The notes under the pieces are model-generated. The model made no database searches. It saw only the letters and a list, made by a program, of their open reading frames with translations, and was not told the DNA's origin. A stretch of 6,705 bases of DNA, taken from contig CAJUCB010000030.1 in assembly GCA_910584805.1 (NCBI GenBank), positions 14,358 to 21,062 on the forward strand, in the 5' to 3' direction. The stretch comes from an uncultured Oscillospiraceae bacterium. Its GTDB lineage: Bacteria > Bacillota > Clostridia > Oscillospirales > Oscillospiraceae. Made by a program: the position numbers and the translations under genes. This document shows, in pieces, positions 1 to 5,269 of this stretch (positions within the stretch are counted from its first letter, which is position 1; every line of letters starts with the position of its first letter).

Positions 1-323
1 ACAGCAACCCCGGCTTAGAGAGCCGCTTCAAGCTGGTCCTGCACTTTGCCGACTACGACGGGGGGCAGCTCCTAGACATTTTCACCGCCCTGTGCCAAAA
101 GAACGGCTACGTCCTCACAGACCAGGCCCAAGCCCTGGCCGCCCAGGGCTTCCAGGCCCTATACGACCAGCGGGACGGGAACTTTGGCAACGCCCGGGAG
201 GTGCGCAACCGCTTTGAAGCCGCGGTGTCCCGCCAGGCGGACCGTCTGGCCACCCTAACGGCGGCCCCCAGCCGGGAGGCGCTCATGGCCCTGCTGCCGG
301 AGGACTTGGGGGAGATGGGTTAG
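1..323 (+). CDS. SpoVK/CbbX-like AAA+ ATPase, C-terminal end (partial)
   Basis: Only the last 106 codons are in the window, read from base 3 to a TAG at 321-323. The fragment opens with SNPGLESRF, the segment after the central AAA+ core that carries the arginine-finger-like Arg. A helical lid follows, with HFADYDGGQLLDIF, KNGYVLT and FGNAREVRNRFE; the arginines of FGNAREVR (fragment residues 61-68) correspond to sensor 2. This order is typical of the SpoVK/CbbX group of AAA+ proteins (COG0464), ring-forming ATPases that remodel protein substrates. In spore formers SpoVK is linked to sporulation, while CbbX reactivates Rubisco; which substrate applies here cannot be told from the C-terminus. 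The stop overlaps the stop of the convergent acetyltransferase gene, so there is no room for a separate terminator. Family call is confident, exact role is not. Confidence 0.85.
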   Translation, partial: SNPGLESRFKLVLHFADYDGGQLLDIFTALCQKNGYVLTDQAQALAAQGFQALYDQRDGNFGNAREVRNRFEAAVSRQADRLATLTAAPSREALMALLPEDLGEMG

Positions 324-742
324 GCAGTCCAGACCATGGTGTATTCCCCTTCCCCTGTGTCCTGGTCTACCCCCGCGTCCTGGATCACAAAGCCCTCCCG
401 CTGGTAAAAGCGCAGGGCCCCTGTATTGTTCTGGTACACCTGTAGGGACAGGGACGGCCTGCCCGCCTTGGCGAAGTCCAGCAGCGCCTTCCCGATGCCC
501 CTGGACTGGGCCCCCGGCTGGACAAACAGCCCTGGGATGTAATCCCCGTCCAGGCCGATGAAGCCCTGAAGGACGCCGGACACCTCATAGACATATACCT
601 CCGCCTGGGCCAGTAACCCCCGGACGGGGCGGTAGTGCTCCCGCCAATATTGGGCTGGGATGAAGGCGTGGGCCTGTAGGTTGGCCGCCAGCCACAGCGC
701 TGCCACCGCCTCCAAATCCGCTGTTTCCAAGGGCCGAATCAT
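320..742 (-). CDS. GNAT-family N-acetyltransferase, YiaC-like
   Basis: This is a 140-residue single-domain acetyltransferase that should transfer acetyl from acetyl-CoA to an amine. Domain order fits GNAT: N-terminal IRPLETADLEAVAALWL, the substrate-side part HAFIPAQYWREHY (about 24-36), motif A with LFVQPGAQSRGIGKALL containing the Q-x-x-G-x-G pyrophosphate loop, then LQVYQNNTGALRFYQREGF (motif B). It resembles E. coli YiaC in the ELWL, FI-x-x-x-YWR, RGIGKAL and VYQ-N-x-x-A-x-x-FY-x-x-GF blocks (comparison from memory). YiaC and relatives acetylate protein lysines, but the substrate here is unknown. The start at 742 is chosen because AAGGAGG (758-752) lies 9 bases upstream and because the conserved domain begins there; an open frame reaching 871 is only an upstream extension. 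Its TAA overlaps the stop of the convergent AAA+ gene. A probable promoter sits at 807-779. Confidence 0.9.
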   Translation of the reverse strand: MIRPLETADLEAVAALWLAANLQAHAFIPAQYWREHYRPVRGLLAQAEVYVYEVSGVLQGFIGLDGDYIPGLFVQPGAQSRGIGKALLDFAKAGRPSLSLQVYQNNTGALRFYQREGFVIQDAGVDQDTGEGEYTMVWTA

Positions 743-751
743 GCCGCGCCC

Positions 752-758
752 CCTCCTT
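752..758 (-). promoter_or_regulatory. Ribosome binding site of the GNAT gene
   Basis: AAGGAGG on the minus strand, 9 bases before the ATG at 742. It decides the start codon against the longer open frame that begins at 871. Confidence 0.85.
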
Positions 759-778
759 ATTCTCAAGCATTGCCCTGT

Positions 779-807
779 ATTGTACCACAGTTGGCCCCAG
801 GATGCCA
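779..807 (-). promoter_or_regulatory. Probable promoter of the GNAT gene
   Basis: On the minus strand TACAAT (784-779) matches the sigma-A -10 box at five of six positions and is preceded by TGG, an extended -10 (TGn). The -35 at 17 bases distance, TGGCAT (807-802), is weak, as is common with extended -10 promoters. The predicted start of transcription is about 30 bases before the ATG. It lies downstream of the terminator at 832-865, so the GNAT gene appears to have its own transcription unit. Confidence 0.45.
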
Positions 808-831
808 GGGGGAGGCGGCTGTTACGGCGGC

Positions 832-865
832 AAAAAACGGACGGAGCAACCAGTCTCCGTCCGTT
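832..865 (-). terminator. Intrinsic terminator, minus strand
   Basis: Perfect 11-bp inverted repeat (836-846 with 855-865; AACGGACGGAG and its complement) around an 8-base loop. On the minus strand it is followed by six T (837-832, partly in the stem). The plus strand has no T tract, so it acts on leftward transcripts: those from the nitroreductase gene and from the promoter at 986-958. Confidence 0.88.
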
Positions 866-951
866 GGTCAAAGTCCTCGCCCTTCTGCAACAGGTTGGCG
901 TCCATCATGCCGCTGCTGTCATCGGCTTGCCCCCGCACTCCTGCTCTTTAT
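832..951 (-). ncRNA. Candidate small RNA or leader between nitroreductase and GNAT genes
   Basis: A promoter-like sequence (986-958) and an intrinsic terminator (865-832) bracket about 115-120 bases with no credible gene, which would give a short independent transcript. A GTG-started frame from 938 has 38 codons but its stop (824-822) lies beyond the terminator, so the terminated RNA would have no stop codon; this speaks for RNA rather than protein. CAACC near 895-890 could pair with GGTTG in the terminator loop, so a switch or attenuator ahead of the GNAT gene is possible. It may simply be the nitroreductase 3' region with a fortuitous promoter. Confidence 0.3.
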
Positions 952-957
952 GGTACT

Positions 958-986
958 ATATTACCACATCCCAAGCCAGCTTGCAA
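958..986 (-). promoter_or_regulatory. Promoter-like sequence downstream of nitroreductase
   Basis: On the minus strand TTGCAA (986-981), a 17-base spacer and TAATAT (963-958) preceded by TGG (extended -10). Each hexamer matches consensus at four of six positions, at ideal spacing. It would start a transcript near 951 that ends at the terminator at 832. Confidence 0.4.
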
Positions 987-993
987 GGCGTGC

Positions 994-1521
994 TCACCAC
1001 TGCTGCCCGTCCTCATAGGCCACCACCGCTGACAGGGGCAGGCGCTGGGTGGTGTGTCGGTCTGGGGCGGCGGGGGGTGCGGCGGCGTAGCCCAGGGCAA
1101 GGATGCTCACCGGCTCCACCTCCGGGGGCAGGTGGAAGGCCGCCTGGACTTTTTTGGGGTCGAAGAACGCAATCCACACGCTCCCCAGCCCCAGGGCTGT
1201 GGCTTGGAGCATCATGTGGTCGGTGAGGATGGCGGCGTCGATGTCCCCGGTCTGCTTCCCGTCAAAGGGCCGGGTCCAGGCCTTGCGGCGGTCGGCACAG
1301 GCCACGATGGCCAGGGGGGCGCCGTAGAGCTCCGCACAGCCTTGGAGCTTAGCCCGCCCCTCTGGGCTGCGCACCACCAACAGGCGCACCGGCTGTAAAT
1401 TCGCCGCCGTGGGGGCCACGTGGGCTGCCTCCAAAATCAGGTCCAGCTTCTCCCTTTCCACCTCCCGGTCCAAATAGCTGCGCATGGAGCAGCGCTGTTT
1501 TGCCATGGTGAGAAAATCCAT
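994..1521 (-). CDS. Small FMN-dependent nitroreductase family protein
   Basis: A 175-residue flavoenzyme of the nitroreductase superfamily, expected to use FMN and NAD(P)H to reduce nitroaromatics, quinones or similar electrophiles as a cytosolic dimer. Visible marks: RCSMR (10-14), the Arg-x-Ser-x-Arg that binds FMN phosphate; AAHVAPTAANLQPVRLLVV (32-50); IDAAILTDHMMLQATALGLGSVWI (94-117), the core helix and the G-rich turn; and LALGYAA (141-147). Length fits the compact members of the family. The ATG at 1521 has AAGGA about 10 bases upstream; a second Met at residue 6 is a possible but less supported start. It is divergent from the HxlR regulator gene, which probably represses it, as YodB does with the nitroreductase YodC in B. 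subtilis. A -10-like TATTAT (1566-1561) lies upstream, but I see no good -35. Confidence 0.9.
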   Translation of the reverse strand: MDFLTMAKQRCSMRSYLDREVEREKLDLILEAAHVAPTAANLQPVRLLVVRSPEGRAKLQGCAELYGAPLAIVACADRRKAWTRPFDGKQTGDIDAAILTDHMMLQATALGLGSVWIAFFDPKKVQAAFHLPPEVEPVSILALGYAAAPPAAPDRHTTQRLPLSAVVAYEDGQQW

Positions 1522-1537
1522 AGGGTCTCATCCTTTC

Positions 1538-1565
1538 TTGCATTTTATTCCCAAAGGGGTATAAT
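1538..1565 (+). promoter_or_regulatory. Probable promoter of the HxlR gene
   Basis: A perfect TATAAT (1560-1565) on the plus strand with TTGCAT (1538-1543) 16 bases upstream. The spacer and the start of the -10 are covered by the repeat at 1548-1561, so a repressor bound there would block RNA polymerase. Transcription would start near 1572, leaving a leader of about 107 bases. The same bases read on the minus strand give TATTAT, which may serve the nitroreductase gene. Confidence 0.5.
1548..1561. promoter_or_regulatory. Candidate HxlR operator, copy 1
   Basis: TTCCCAAAGGGGTA, identical at 13 of 14 positions to the sequence at 1646-1659. It covers the -35/-10 spacer of the probable HxlR promoter and lies in front of the nitroreductase gene. 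Its centre is nearly palindromic (CCC-AAA-GGG). Assignment to HxlR is an inference from position. Confidence 0.4.
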
Positions 1566-1590
1566 AGCGGGTGTATTGGTCCACCGCTGT

Positions 1591-1601
1591 TTACAGTGTA
1601 A
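1591..1601. repeat. Short perfect palindrome between divergent genes
   Basis: TTACAGTGTAA: 5-bp arms around one base, centrally placed between the nitroreductase and HxlR genes. It could be a second operator type; with arms this short it may also be chance. Confidence 0.3.
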
Positions 1602-1629
1602 CACCCTGGGCGGGAAGCGCAAGAAGGCA

Positions 1630-1659
1630 CTTTTGGGTGCGGTACTTCCCAAAAGGGTA
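1630..1659. promoter_or_regulatory. Candidate HxlR operator, copy 2, with inverted half
   Basis: TTCCCAAAAGGGTA (1646-1659) repeats copy 1 with one difference. In addition CTTTTGGG (1630-1637) is an inverted copy of CCCAAAAG (1648-1655), separated by 10 bases. The element sits 20 bases before the HxlR ATG and just upstream of its ribosome binding site, where bound protein or an RNA hairpin could limit expression. A role in autoregulation is inferred. Confidence 0.4.
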
Positions 1660-1678
1660 GCAGAATGGAGACAGTCCC

Positions 1679-2032
1679 ATGAAAGAACTTCAATTTCATT
1701 GCCCCGTAGAGGCCACCCTATCCCTCATCGGCGGCAAGCACAAGCCCCTCATCCTCTGGCACCTGCGCCAGGGACCCCTGCACTATATGGAGCTGCAACG
1801 CCTGATCCCCCAGGCCACCCCCAAAATGCTCTCCCAACAGCTCCGGGAGCTGGGGCGCTGCGGGATGCTGCTGCGGGAGGTGATCCCGGAGACCCCACCA
1901 AAGACCCTGTACCACCTAACGCCCTTCGGGGCCAGCGTGCTCCCCGTCCTGGACGCCATGTGCAGCTGGGGGGAGGGGTACTTGGAACGGGAGGCGGTAA
2001 CACCCTGCTGTGCTGCCCAGAAGCAAGGCTAG
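1679..2032 (+). CDS. HxlR/DUF24-family winged-helix transcriptional regulator
   Basis: 117 residues, the usual size for this MarR-related family. It has the family's pattern: FHCPVEATLSLIGGKHKPLILWHL (7-29), YMELQRLIPQATPKMLSQQLRELGRCGML (36-64) with the recognition helix, and the wing ending KTLYHLTPFG (75-84). Cys8 in HCPVE is the conserved cysteine that in YodB, CatR and HypR relatives senses quinones, diamide or hypochlorite by thiol chemistry. Further cysteines are at 61, 95, 110 and 111. The start at 1679 has GGAG about 9 bases upstream. The gene is divergent from a nitroreductase gene, a typical target of this family. No terminator is evident in the 83 bases before the downstream ATPase gene, so partial co-transcription with it is possible. 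Repressor function is inferred from family and layout. Confidence 0.93.
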   Translation: MKELQFHCPVEATLSLIGGKHKPLILWHLRQGPLHYMELQRLIPQATPKMLSQQLRELGRCGMLLREVIPETPPKTLYHLTPFGASVLPVLDAMCSWGEGYLEREAVTPCCAAQKQG

Positions 2033-2053
2033 GGCCTTCTCTTACCCGCTGCT

Positions 2054-2090
2054 TTGCAACCTGGCGGGGTTTCTATAGAACGCTTGCAAC
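2054..2090. repeat. TTGCAAC direct repeat upstream of the ATPase gene
   Basis: TTGCAAC occurs at 2054-2060 and again at 2084-2090, exactly 30 bases (about three helical turns) apart, flanking a -10-like TATAGA (2074-2079). This could be a control region for the ATPase-TPR operon; no -35 at good spacing is visible. Confidence 0.3.
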
Positions 2091-2100
2091 ATCTGCCCAT

Positions 2101-2106
2101 AGGAGG
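2101..2106 (+). promoter_or_regulatory. Ribosome binding site of the ATPase gene
   Basis: Consensus AGGAGG 9 bases before the ATG at 2116. It fixes the start of the ATPase gene, whose open frame continues upstream through the HxlR gene to 1420. Confidence 0.88.
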
Positions 2107-2115
2107 AAGTTTCCC

Positions 2116-3429
2116 ATGAAATATGCCCATCAACTGTCAGATATGTTCAACGCCTTTTCTCCGGAACCGTTGAACATAGACCAGCTCGCAGAGTTTTACT
2201 GCACGGATACCATGGAACAACGCATGAGCGACAAGTACACCTCCCCTATGGAGGATATCTTTGACCTCTGCCAAGAGGGCAGGGCAGACGCTGCGTTCCT
2301 GCTCCTGGGCCACCGGGGCTGTGGAAAGAGCACGGAGTTGAACCGCCTTTCAGAGCGTTTCCTCTCGGCAGGCCATCCCGTCAAAACCATTCAATGCAGC
2401 GTTGACCTGGACTTATTGAACATGGCCCACGCTGACCTATTTATCTTGATGGCGGAGGCCTTGGTGGCCCTGGCCGCTGAGCTTCATTGTGACATTGGGG
2501 CGGACACCCTCTCCCGCATTGAGACCTTCTGGGCGGCCGGGACAGAGAGCTGGACCACCCAGGAGGCCAAGGGCGCCTCCATAGAAGCAGGCTTGTCCAC
2601 CAAAACACCCGGCATTCTTTCCACAGTTTTGGCCTTATTTGTGGACATGAAAGCGGACCTGAAGTATAACGAAGAAAAGCGGACAGAGTACCGGAAAACG
2701 CTCAATGTCCGCACCAGCGAATGGGTCCAGCTTTTACGCACTGTGGCGGCACACATCGCCCAGGAGACCGGCGGGAAGCAGCCGGTCCTCATCTTCGAGG
2801 ACTTGGACAAACTGAACCCGGAGGACGCCTGGAAGGTTTTTTACCACTATGCCGCCATTCTCTCCGGAATGCCCTTCCCGGTGATTTATACCTTCCCCAT
2901 TGCCCTCTCCTACGACCCCCGCTTCTCCGCCATGGAGAGCTACTTTATTATAAAAACCCTGCCGATGATTAAAATCGAAACCATAGAAGGCCAGCCTTTT
3001 CAGGAAGGAATCCAGGTCATAAAGAAAATTGTAAAAAAGCGAGCCAAGGTATCACTGTTTGACTCCCAGGTTTTGGAAACCATCATCCAATATACCGGAG
3101 GCTCCCTGCGGGATTTGTTCCATAGCATCAACACCGCTGCCAAGCGGGCCCAGCGCCGGGGGGCTGCCGCAGTCTCTATGGAGGACGCGGATCGAGCTCT
3201 GGAAGAACTGCAAACTTCTTTGACCCGGCGAATCGAAGCAGATGATTACGACTTTTTGACAAATATTTATAACGGAAACAAAGAACGCATTCAGGAAAAA
3301 GAAAGGCTGTTAAAGCTGCTTCAGGCATCTGTCGTGCTGGAGTACAACGGCAAGCGTTGGCACAACGTCCACCCGCTGGTGGTCAAGTTTTTGCGGAGGC
3401 AGGAGATCATCACAGATGACAGAGCGTAA
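2116..3429 (+). CDS. P-loop AAA/STAND-like ATPase, first gene of an ATPase-TPR operon
   Basis: A 437-residue soluble protein. Walker A is GHRGCGKST (65-73) after the strand AFLLL; Walker B is VLIFEDLDKL (224-233) with E228, D229 and D231; GGSLRDLFHSI (328-338) looks like a sensor-2 segment with Arg332, as in Orc/STAND-related AAA ATPases. Between them, 74-220 is mostly helical, with a charged stretch around 180-200. The last 50 residues (LLKLLQASVVLEYNGKRWHNVHPLVVKFL, 398-426) have the look of a winged-helix domain. No membrane segment or signal peptide is present. The downstream TPR gene starts inside its last codons (overlap 3416-3429), so the two products are probably made in step and interact. 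General class is clear; biological role is unknown. It could belong to a signalling or conflict (defence) system, since ATPase plus wHTH plus TPR is the STAND composition. Confidence 0.85.
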   Translation: MKYAHQLSDMFNAFSPEPLNIDQLAEFYCTDTMEQRMSDKYTSPMEDIFDLCQEGRADAAFLLLGHRGCGKSTELNRLSERFLSAGHPVKTIQCSVDLDLLNMAHADLFILMAEALVALAAELHCDIGADTLSRIETFWAAGTESWTTQEAKGASIEAGLSTKTPGILSTVLALFVDMKADLKYNEEKRTEYRKTLNVRTSEWVQLLRTVAAHIAQETGGKQPVLIFEDLDKLNPEDAWKVFYHYAAILSGMPFPVIYTFPIALSYDPRFSAMESYFIIKTLPMIKIETIEGQPFQEGIQVIKKIVKKRAKVSLFDSQVLETIIQYTGGSLRDLFHSINTAAKRAQRRGAAAVSMEDADRALEELQTSLTRRIEADDYDFLTNIYNGNKERIQEKERLLKLLQASVVLEYNGKRWHNVHPLVVKFLRRQEIITDDRA

Positions 3430-4300
3430 TCAAGACGGCTATCAGGCTCTTGGTTGGATTCTCAACCACGCAGAACAGGGTTTCTTCCTGGTGGTGGCGG
3501 AAGAGGAATTACAAAAGGAGATTCTCTCCGTTTACCGGGAGGGGCCGGTGGCAGTCTATGACTACCGGGAACACCCTGGCCCGTACTCCTTTCAAGGCTT
3601 TTCCGCCTGGTTGGCTGGGCAGGAGGATGTGCAGACCGTTTTCCTCGCCAACCTACAACTTGCAGTACAGACTGAGGAGGACGTGAAGCGCCTGAACTTC
3701 AGCCGGGACATGCTGGCGCGGCTGGAAAAAAACCTGATTTTCCTTACCACGCCCTACGGGGACGATCTTCTGGCCACAGGGGCCTATGATTTCTATTCCT
3801 TCCTCAAGCTGCGCATCCTGTTCTCCCCACAGCCGCTGGAGGATTTGGTGCAAAAAAGGCTTGCGCCGCCCTGTCCCACGGCCCCGACAGAGGAGCGCTG
3901 GACGCCAGAGGAAACACGACGGAGACTGCGGGACACAGACTCCCTGCTGGAACAGGCCAAGAAGGCCGTGAATCAAGAGCTGGAAGCCCTGTTGCTGCAA
4001 ACCCTCGACCTTCGGGAACGGCTGTTGGGCCCGGAGCATTTGAACCTGTCCCCCATTTACCAGGATTTGGCCCAGGTATACACCCGGCAGGCACGGTACC
4101 AGGAGGCAGAAACCTTGTACAAGCGGGCTCTGGACATCGAAAAAAAGGTGTGGGGGGAGGACCACCCCAGCACCGTAAACTGCTATGACAATCTGGCTGA
4201 CTTGTATCACAAAGAGGGGAAATACGCCCAGGCAGAACAATGGGCCAAGAAAGCCGCCAGCATCCGGGCCCGTGGACAGGGCAGGGGAAACGAACCATGA
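3416..4300 (+). CDS. TPR-repeat protein with an unassigned alpha/beta N-terminal domain
   Basis: 294 residues. Residues 1-145 form an apparent alpha/beta domain: strands FFLVVA (23-28), PVAVYDY (44-50), TVFLANL (74-80), NLIFLTT (106-112) and LKLRILF (130-136), with helices between, including LNFSRDMLARLEK (93-105). I recognise no catalytic motif or P-loop in it. A proline- and charge-rich linker (about 150-175) leads to TPRs at about 180-286 of the kinesin-light-chain type, with RERLLGPEHLN and EKKVWGEDHPST as the paired -x-x-LG-x-x-HP-x- turns and YQEAETLYKRALDIE and YAQAEQWAKKAASI as helices. TPRs bind other proteins, most likely the ATPase encoded just before. The ATG at 3416 has AGGAG (3401-3405) 10 bases upstream, inside the ATPase gene. 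No enzymatic function can be read from the sequence. Confidence 0.85.
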   Translation: MTERNQDGYQALGWILNHAEQGFFLVVAEEELQKEILSVYREGPVAVYDYREHPGPYSFQGFSAWLAGQEDVQTVFLANLQLAVQTEEDVKRLNFSRDMLARLEKNLIFLTTPYGDDLLATGAYDFYSFLKLRILFSPQPLEDLVQKRLAPPCPTAPTEERWTPEETRRRLRDTDSLLEQAKKAVNQELEALLLQTLDLRERLLGPEHLNLSPIYQDLAQVYTRQARYQEAETLYKRALDIEKKVWGEDHPSTVNCYDNLADLYHKEGKYAQAEQWAKKAASIRARGQGRGNEP

Positions 4301-4318
4301 CACCCCCGTCCGGCACAC

Positions 4319-4360
4319 AAAAACTGCCCCATGTTATGCAGACAGCACAACATGGGGCAG
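4319..4360 (-). terminator. Intrinsic terminator of the hypothetical locus (minus strand)
   Basis: Perfect 12-bp inverted repeat (4324-4335 with 4349-4360; CTGCCCCATGTT and its complement), extended inward after one mismatch by 3 bp (4337-4339 with 4345-4347) to a 5-base loop. On the minus strand five T follow (4323-4319), so it ends transcripts of the leftward locus whose stop is at 4385-4383. It also lies 23 bases after the TPR gene; without a T tract on the plus strand it should be a poor terminator in that direction. Confidence 0.88.
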
Positions 4361-4382
4361 GACACACAGTCCGGGGATGCTT

Positions 4383-4691
4383 TCACGAAGCCCGCAGGGG
4401 CGGGATGATGACCATGGGGCACTCCCAGATCTCCTTGTACCGGGGCAGGTTCAGGGAAAACTGCCAGCGGATACTCTGGGCCAGCACATCGGTGAGGCCG
4501 GGCTCGGCCTCCAAGGCGGCGCAAAAGTTCTTCCAGGTCAAGCTCCGGTGCTGCTCCTTCTTGCGTATGAACAGCGCCACTTCCATCAGCTGTACCATTG
4601 AGTCTACCTGCGCACTCAGCTCCTCAATGGGGACAAGCAACGGTGGGCTTTCCTCTGGGTTGAGGTCCTTCCGGTTCCCAATAGTGGACAT
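4383..4691 (-). CDS. Hypothetical protein, or 3' part of a frameshifted gene
   Basis: An open frame of 102 codons with no recognised domain. From residue 20 onward it looks like a real soluble helical protein (IEELSAQVDSMVQLMEVALF, then KNFCAALEAEPGLTDVLAQSI and YKEIWECPMVIIPPLR). The ATG at 4691 has AAGAGG six bases upstream, but it lies inside the preceding frame, with a 68-base overlap (4624-4691). Reading E99 of the upstream frame directly into D9 of this one, by skipping one G near 4668, would give one continuous protein of about 193 residues, and the joined region looks more protein-like than the upstream frame's own tail. So this may be the C-terminal half of a single broken or frameshifted gene. 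An internal start at 4598 is another option. The intrinsic terminator follows the stop directly. Confidence 0.55.
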   Translation of the reverse strand: MSTIGNRKDLNPEESPPLLVPIEELSAQVDSMVQLMEVALFIRKKEQHRSLTWKNFCAALEAEPGLTDVLAQSIRWQFSLNLPRYKEIWECPMVIIPPLRAS

Positions 4692-4965
4692 ACAAGGCCT
4701 CTTGAATCCAAAACCCTATGTCAAGGAGCAGCTCTTGGTAATCCTCGTCGCTAAAAGGGTTCACATAGCCCCACAAGTGGCTCTCACAGATGGCAAGGCA
4801 TGCCATGATTGTCTGGTCCTCGGTATACGGTACATACTTTGGGTAAAAGTCACCCGTGCGGCTTTCCAAAAAAGCTTGCTGGTCCAGGTACCTCCGCTTC
4901 TCTGGGGTCATGGGGGTCAGGCGAATGTTCTTCCCCCTGCCCCTGATCGAATCTCTCTTGGCCAT
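4624..4965 (-). CDS. Hypothetical protein, or 5' part of a frameshifted gene
   Basis: 113 codons, no recognised family. The N-terminus is basic (MAKRDSIRGRGKNIRL), followed by a region with mixed aromatic and acidic residues (FYPKYVPYTEDQTIMACLAI, 40-59; HLWGYVNPFSDEDYQELLLD, 63-82) that looks like a folded domain. The tail after about residue 99 (GPQPRGKPTVACPH) is Gly/Pro/Arg-rich and resembles out-of-frame reading, which supports a one-base frameshift into the following frame. The start at 4965 has GAGGGG about 9 bases upstream, with AAGGAG a little further. The open frame continues upstream to 5400, but that part covers a hairpin-rich intergenic region and is not taken as coding. A good minus-strand promoter at 5453-5425 could supply it through a leader of about 450 bases. 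Confidence 0.55.
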   Translation of the reverse strand: MAKRDSIRGRGKNIRLTPMTPEKRRYLDQQAFLESRTGDFYPKYVPYTEDQTIMACLAICESHLWGYVNPFSDEDYQELLLDIGFWIQEALYVHYWEPEGPQPRGKPTVACPH

Positions 4966-5238
4966 TCCAATTTGCCCCTCTCCTTGGGTTGTGTATATGC
5001 TCCTCCGCCGAGGGGCAAGGCCGGGGTCACACGCACCCAGCCTCACCCCTATCCCGACTTCGGAGAAAGCAAGAAAACACCATGCAGGCATATTGCTATG
5101 TCCTACACAGTGCCTTTTCAACACATATACACACAAAAGGAGAAGCCGCAAAACCAAAAAGAACCACCGGTATTTTATGACACATTTTACGTCGTTAGAG
5201 GAATTTTTTTGAGGAATTTGTGGTTCAAAAGAAGTGTC

Positions 5239-5268
5239 TTGCGAAAACACTGAGACGTGTGCTATAAT
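5239..5268 (+). promoter_or_regulatory. Strong sigma-A-type promoter with no gene downstream
   Basis: TTGCGA (5239-5244), an 18-base spacer, and a perfect TATAAT (5263-5268) preceded by TGC, which adds an extended -10. Transcription would start near 5275. No plus-strand coding region follows before the terminator at 5500-5543, so it most likely drives a non-coding RNA. It faces the minus-strand promoter at 5453-5425. Confidence 0.65.
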
Positions 5269-5269
5269 A

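Noticed and set aside
743..871. N-terminal extension of the GNAT protein
   Set aside because: It covers a terminator and a promoter, and the ATG at 742 has a strong ribosome binding site exactly where the conserved domain begins.
822..938. 38-codon GTG-started frame on the minus strand
   Set aside because: The ribosome binding site has no proper spacing to the start, and the stop codon lies beyond the intrinsic terminator, so the transcript would lack a stop.
1420..2115. Upstream extension of the ATPase frame (would make a 669-residue protein)
   Set aside because: It runs through the HxlR gene in another frame, is low-complexity and Pro/Arg-rich, and a consensus AGGAGG places the real start at 2116.
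4319..4360. Hairpin as a plus-strand terminator of the TPR operon or an attachment site
   Set aside because: The T tract is on the minus strand only, and its position right after the leftward stop codon explains it as that locus's terminator; no duplicated attachment core was seen.
4240..5253. 337-codon plus-strand open frame
   Set aside because: It is antisense to the hypothetical locus and runs through its terminator hairpin; no ribosome binding site or recognisable domain.
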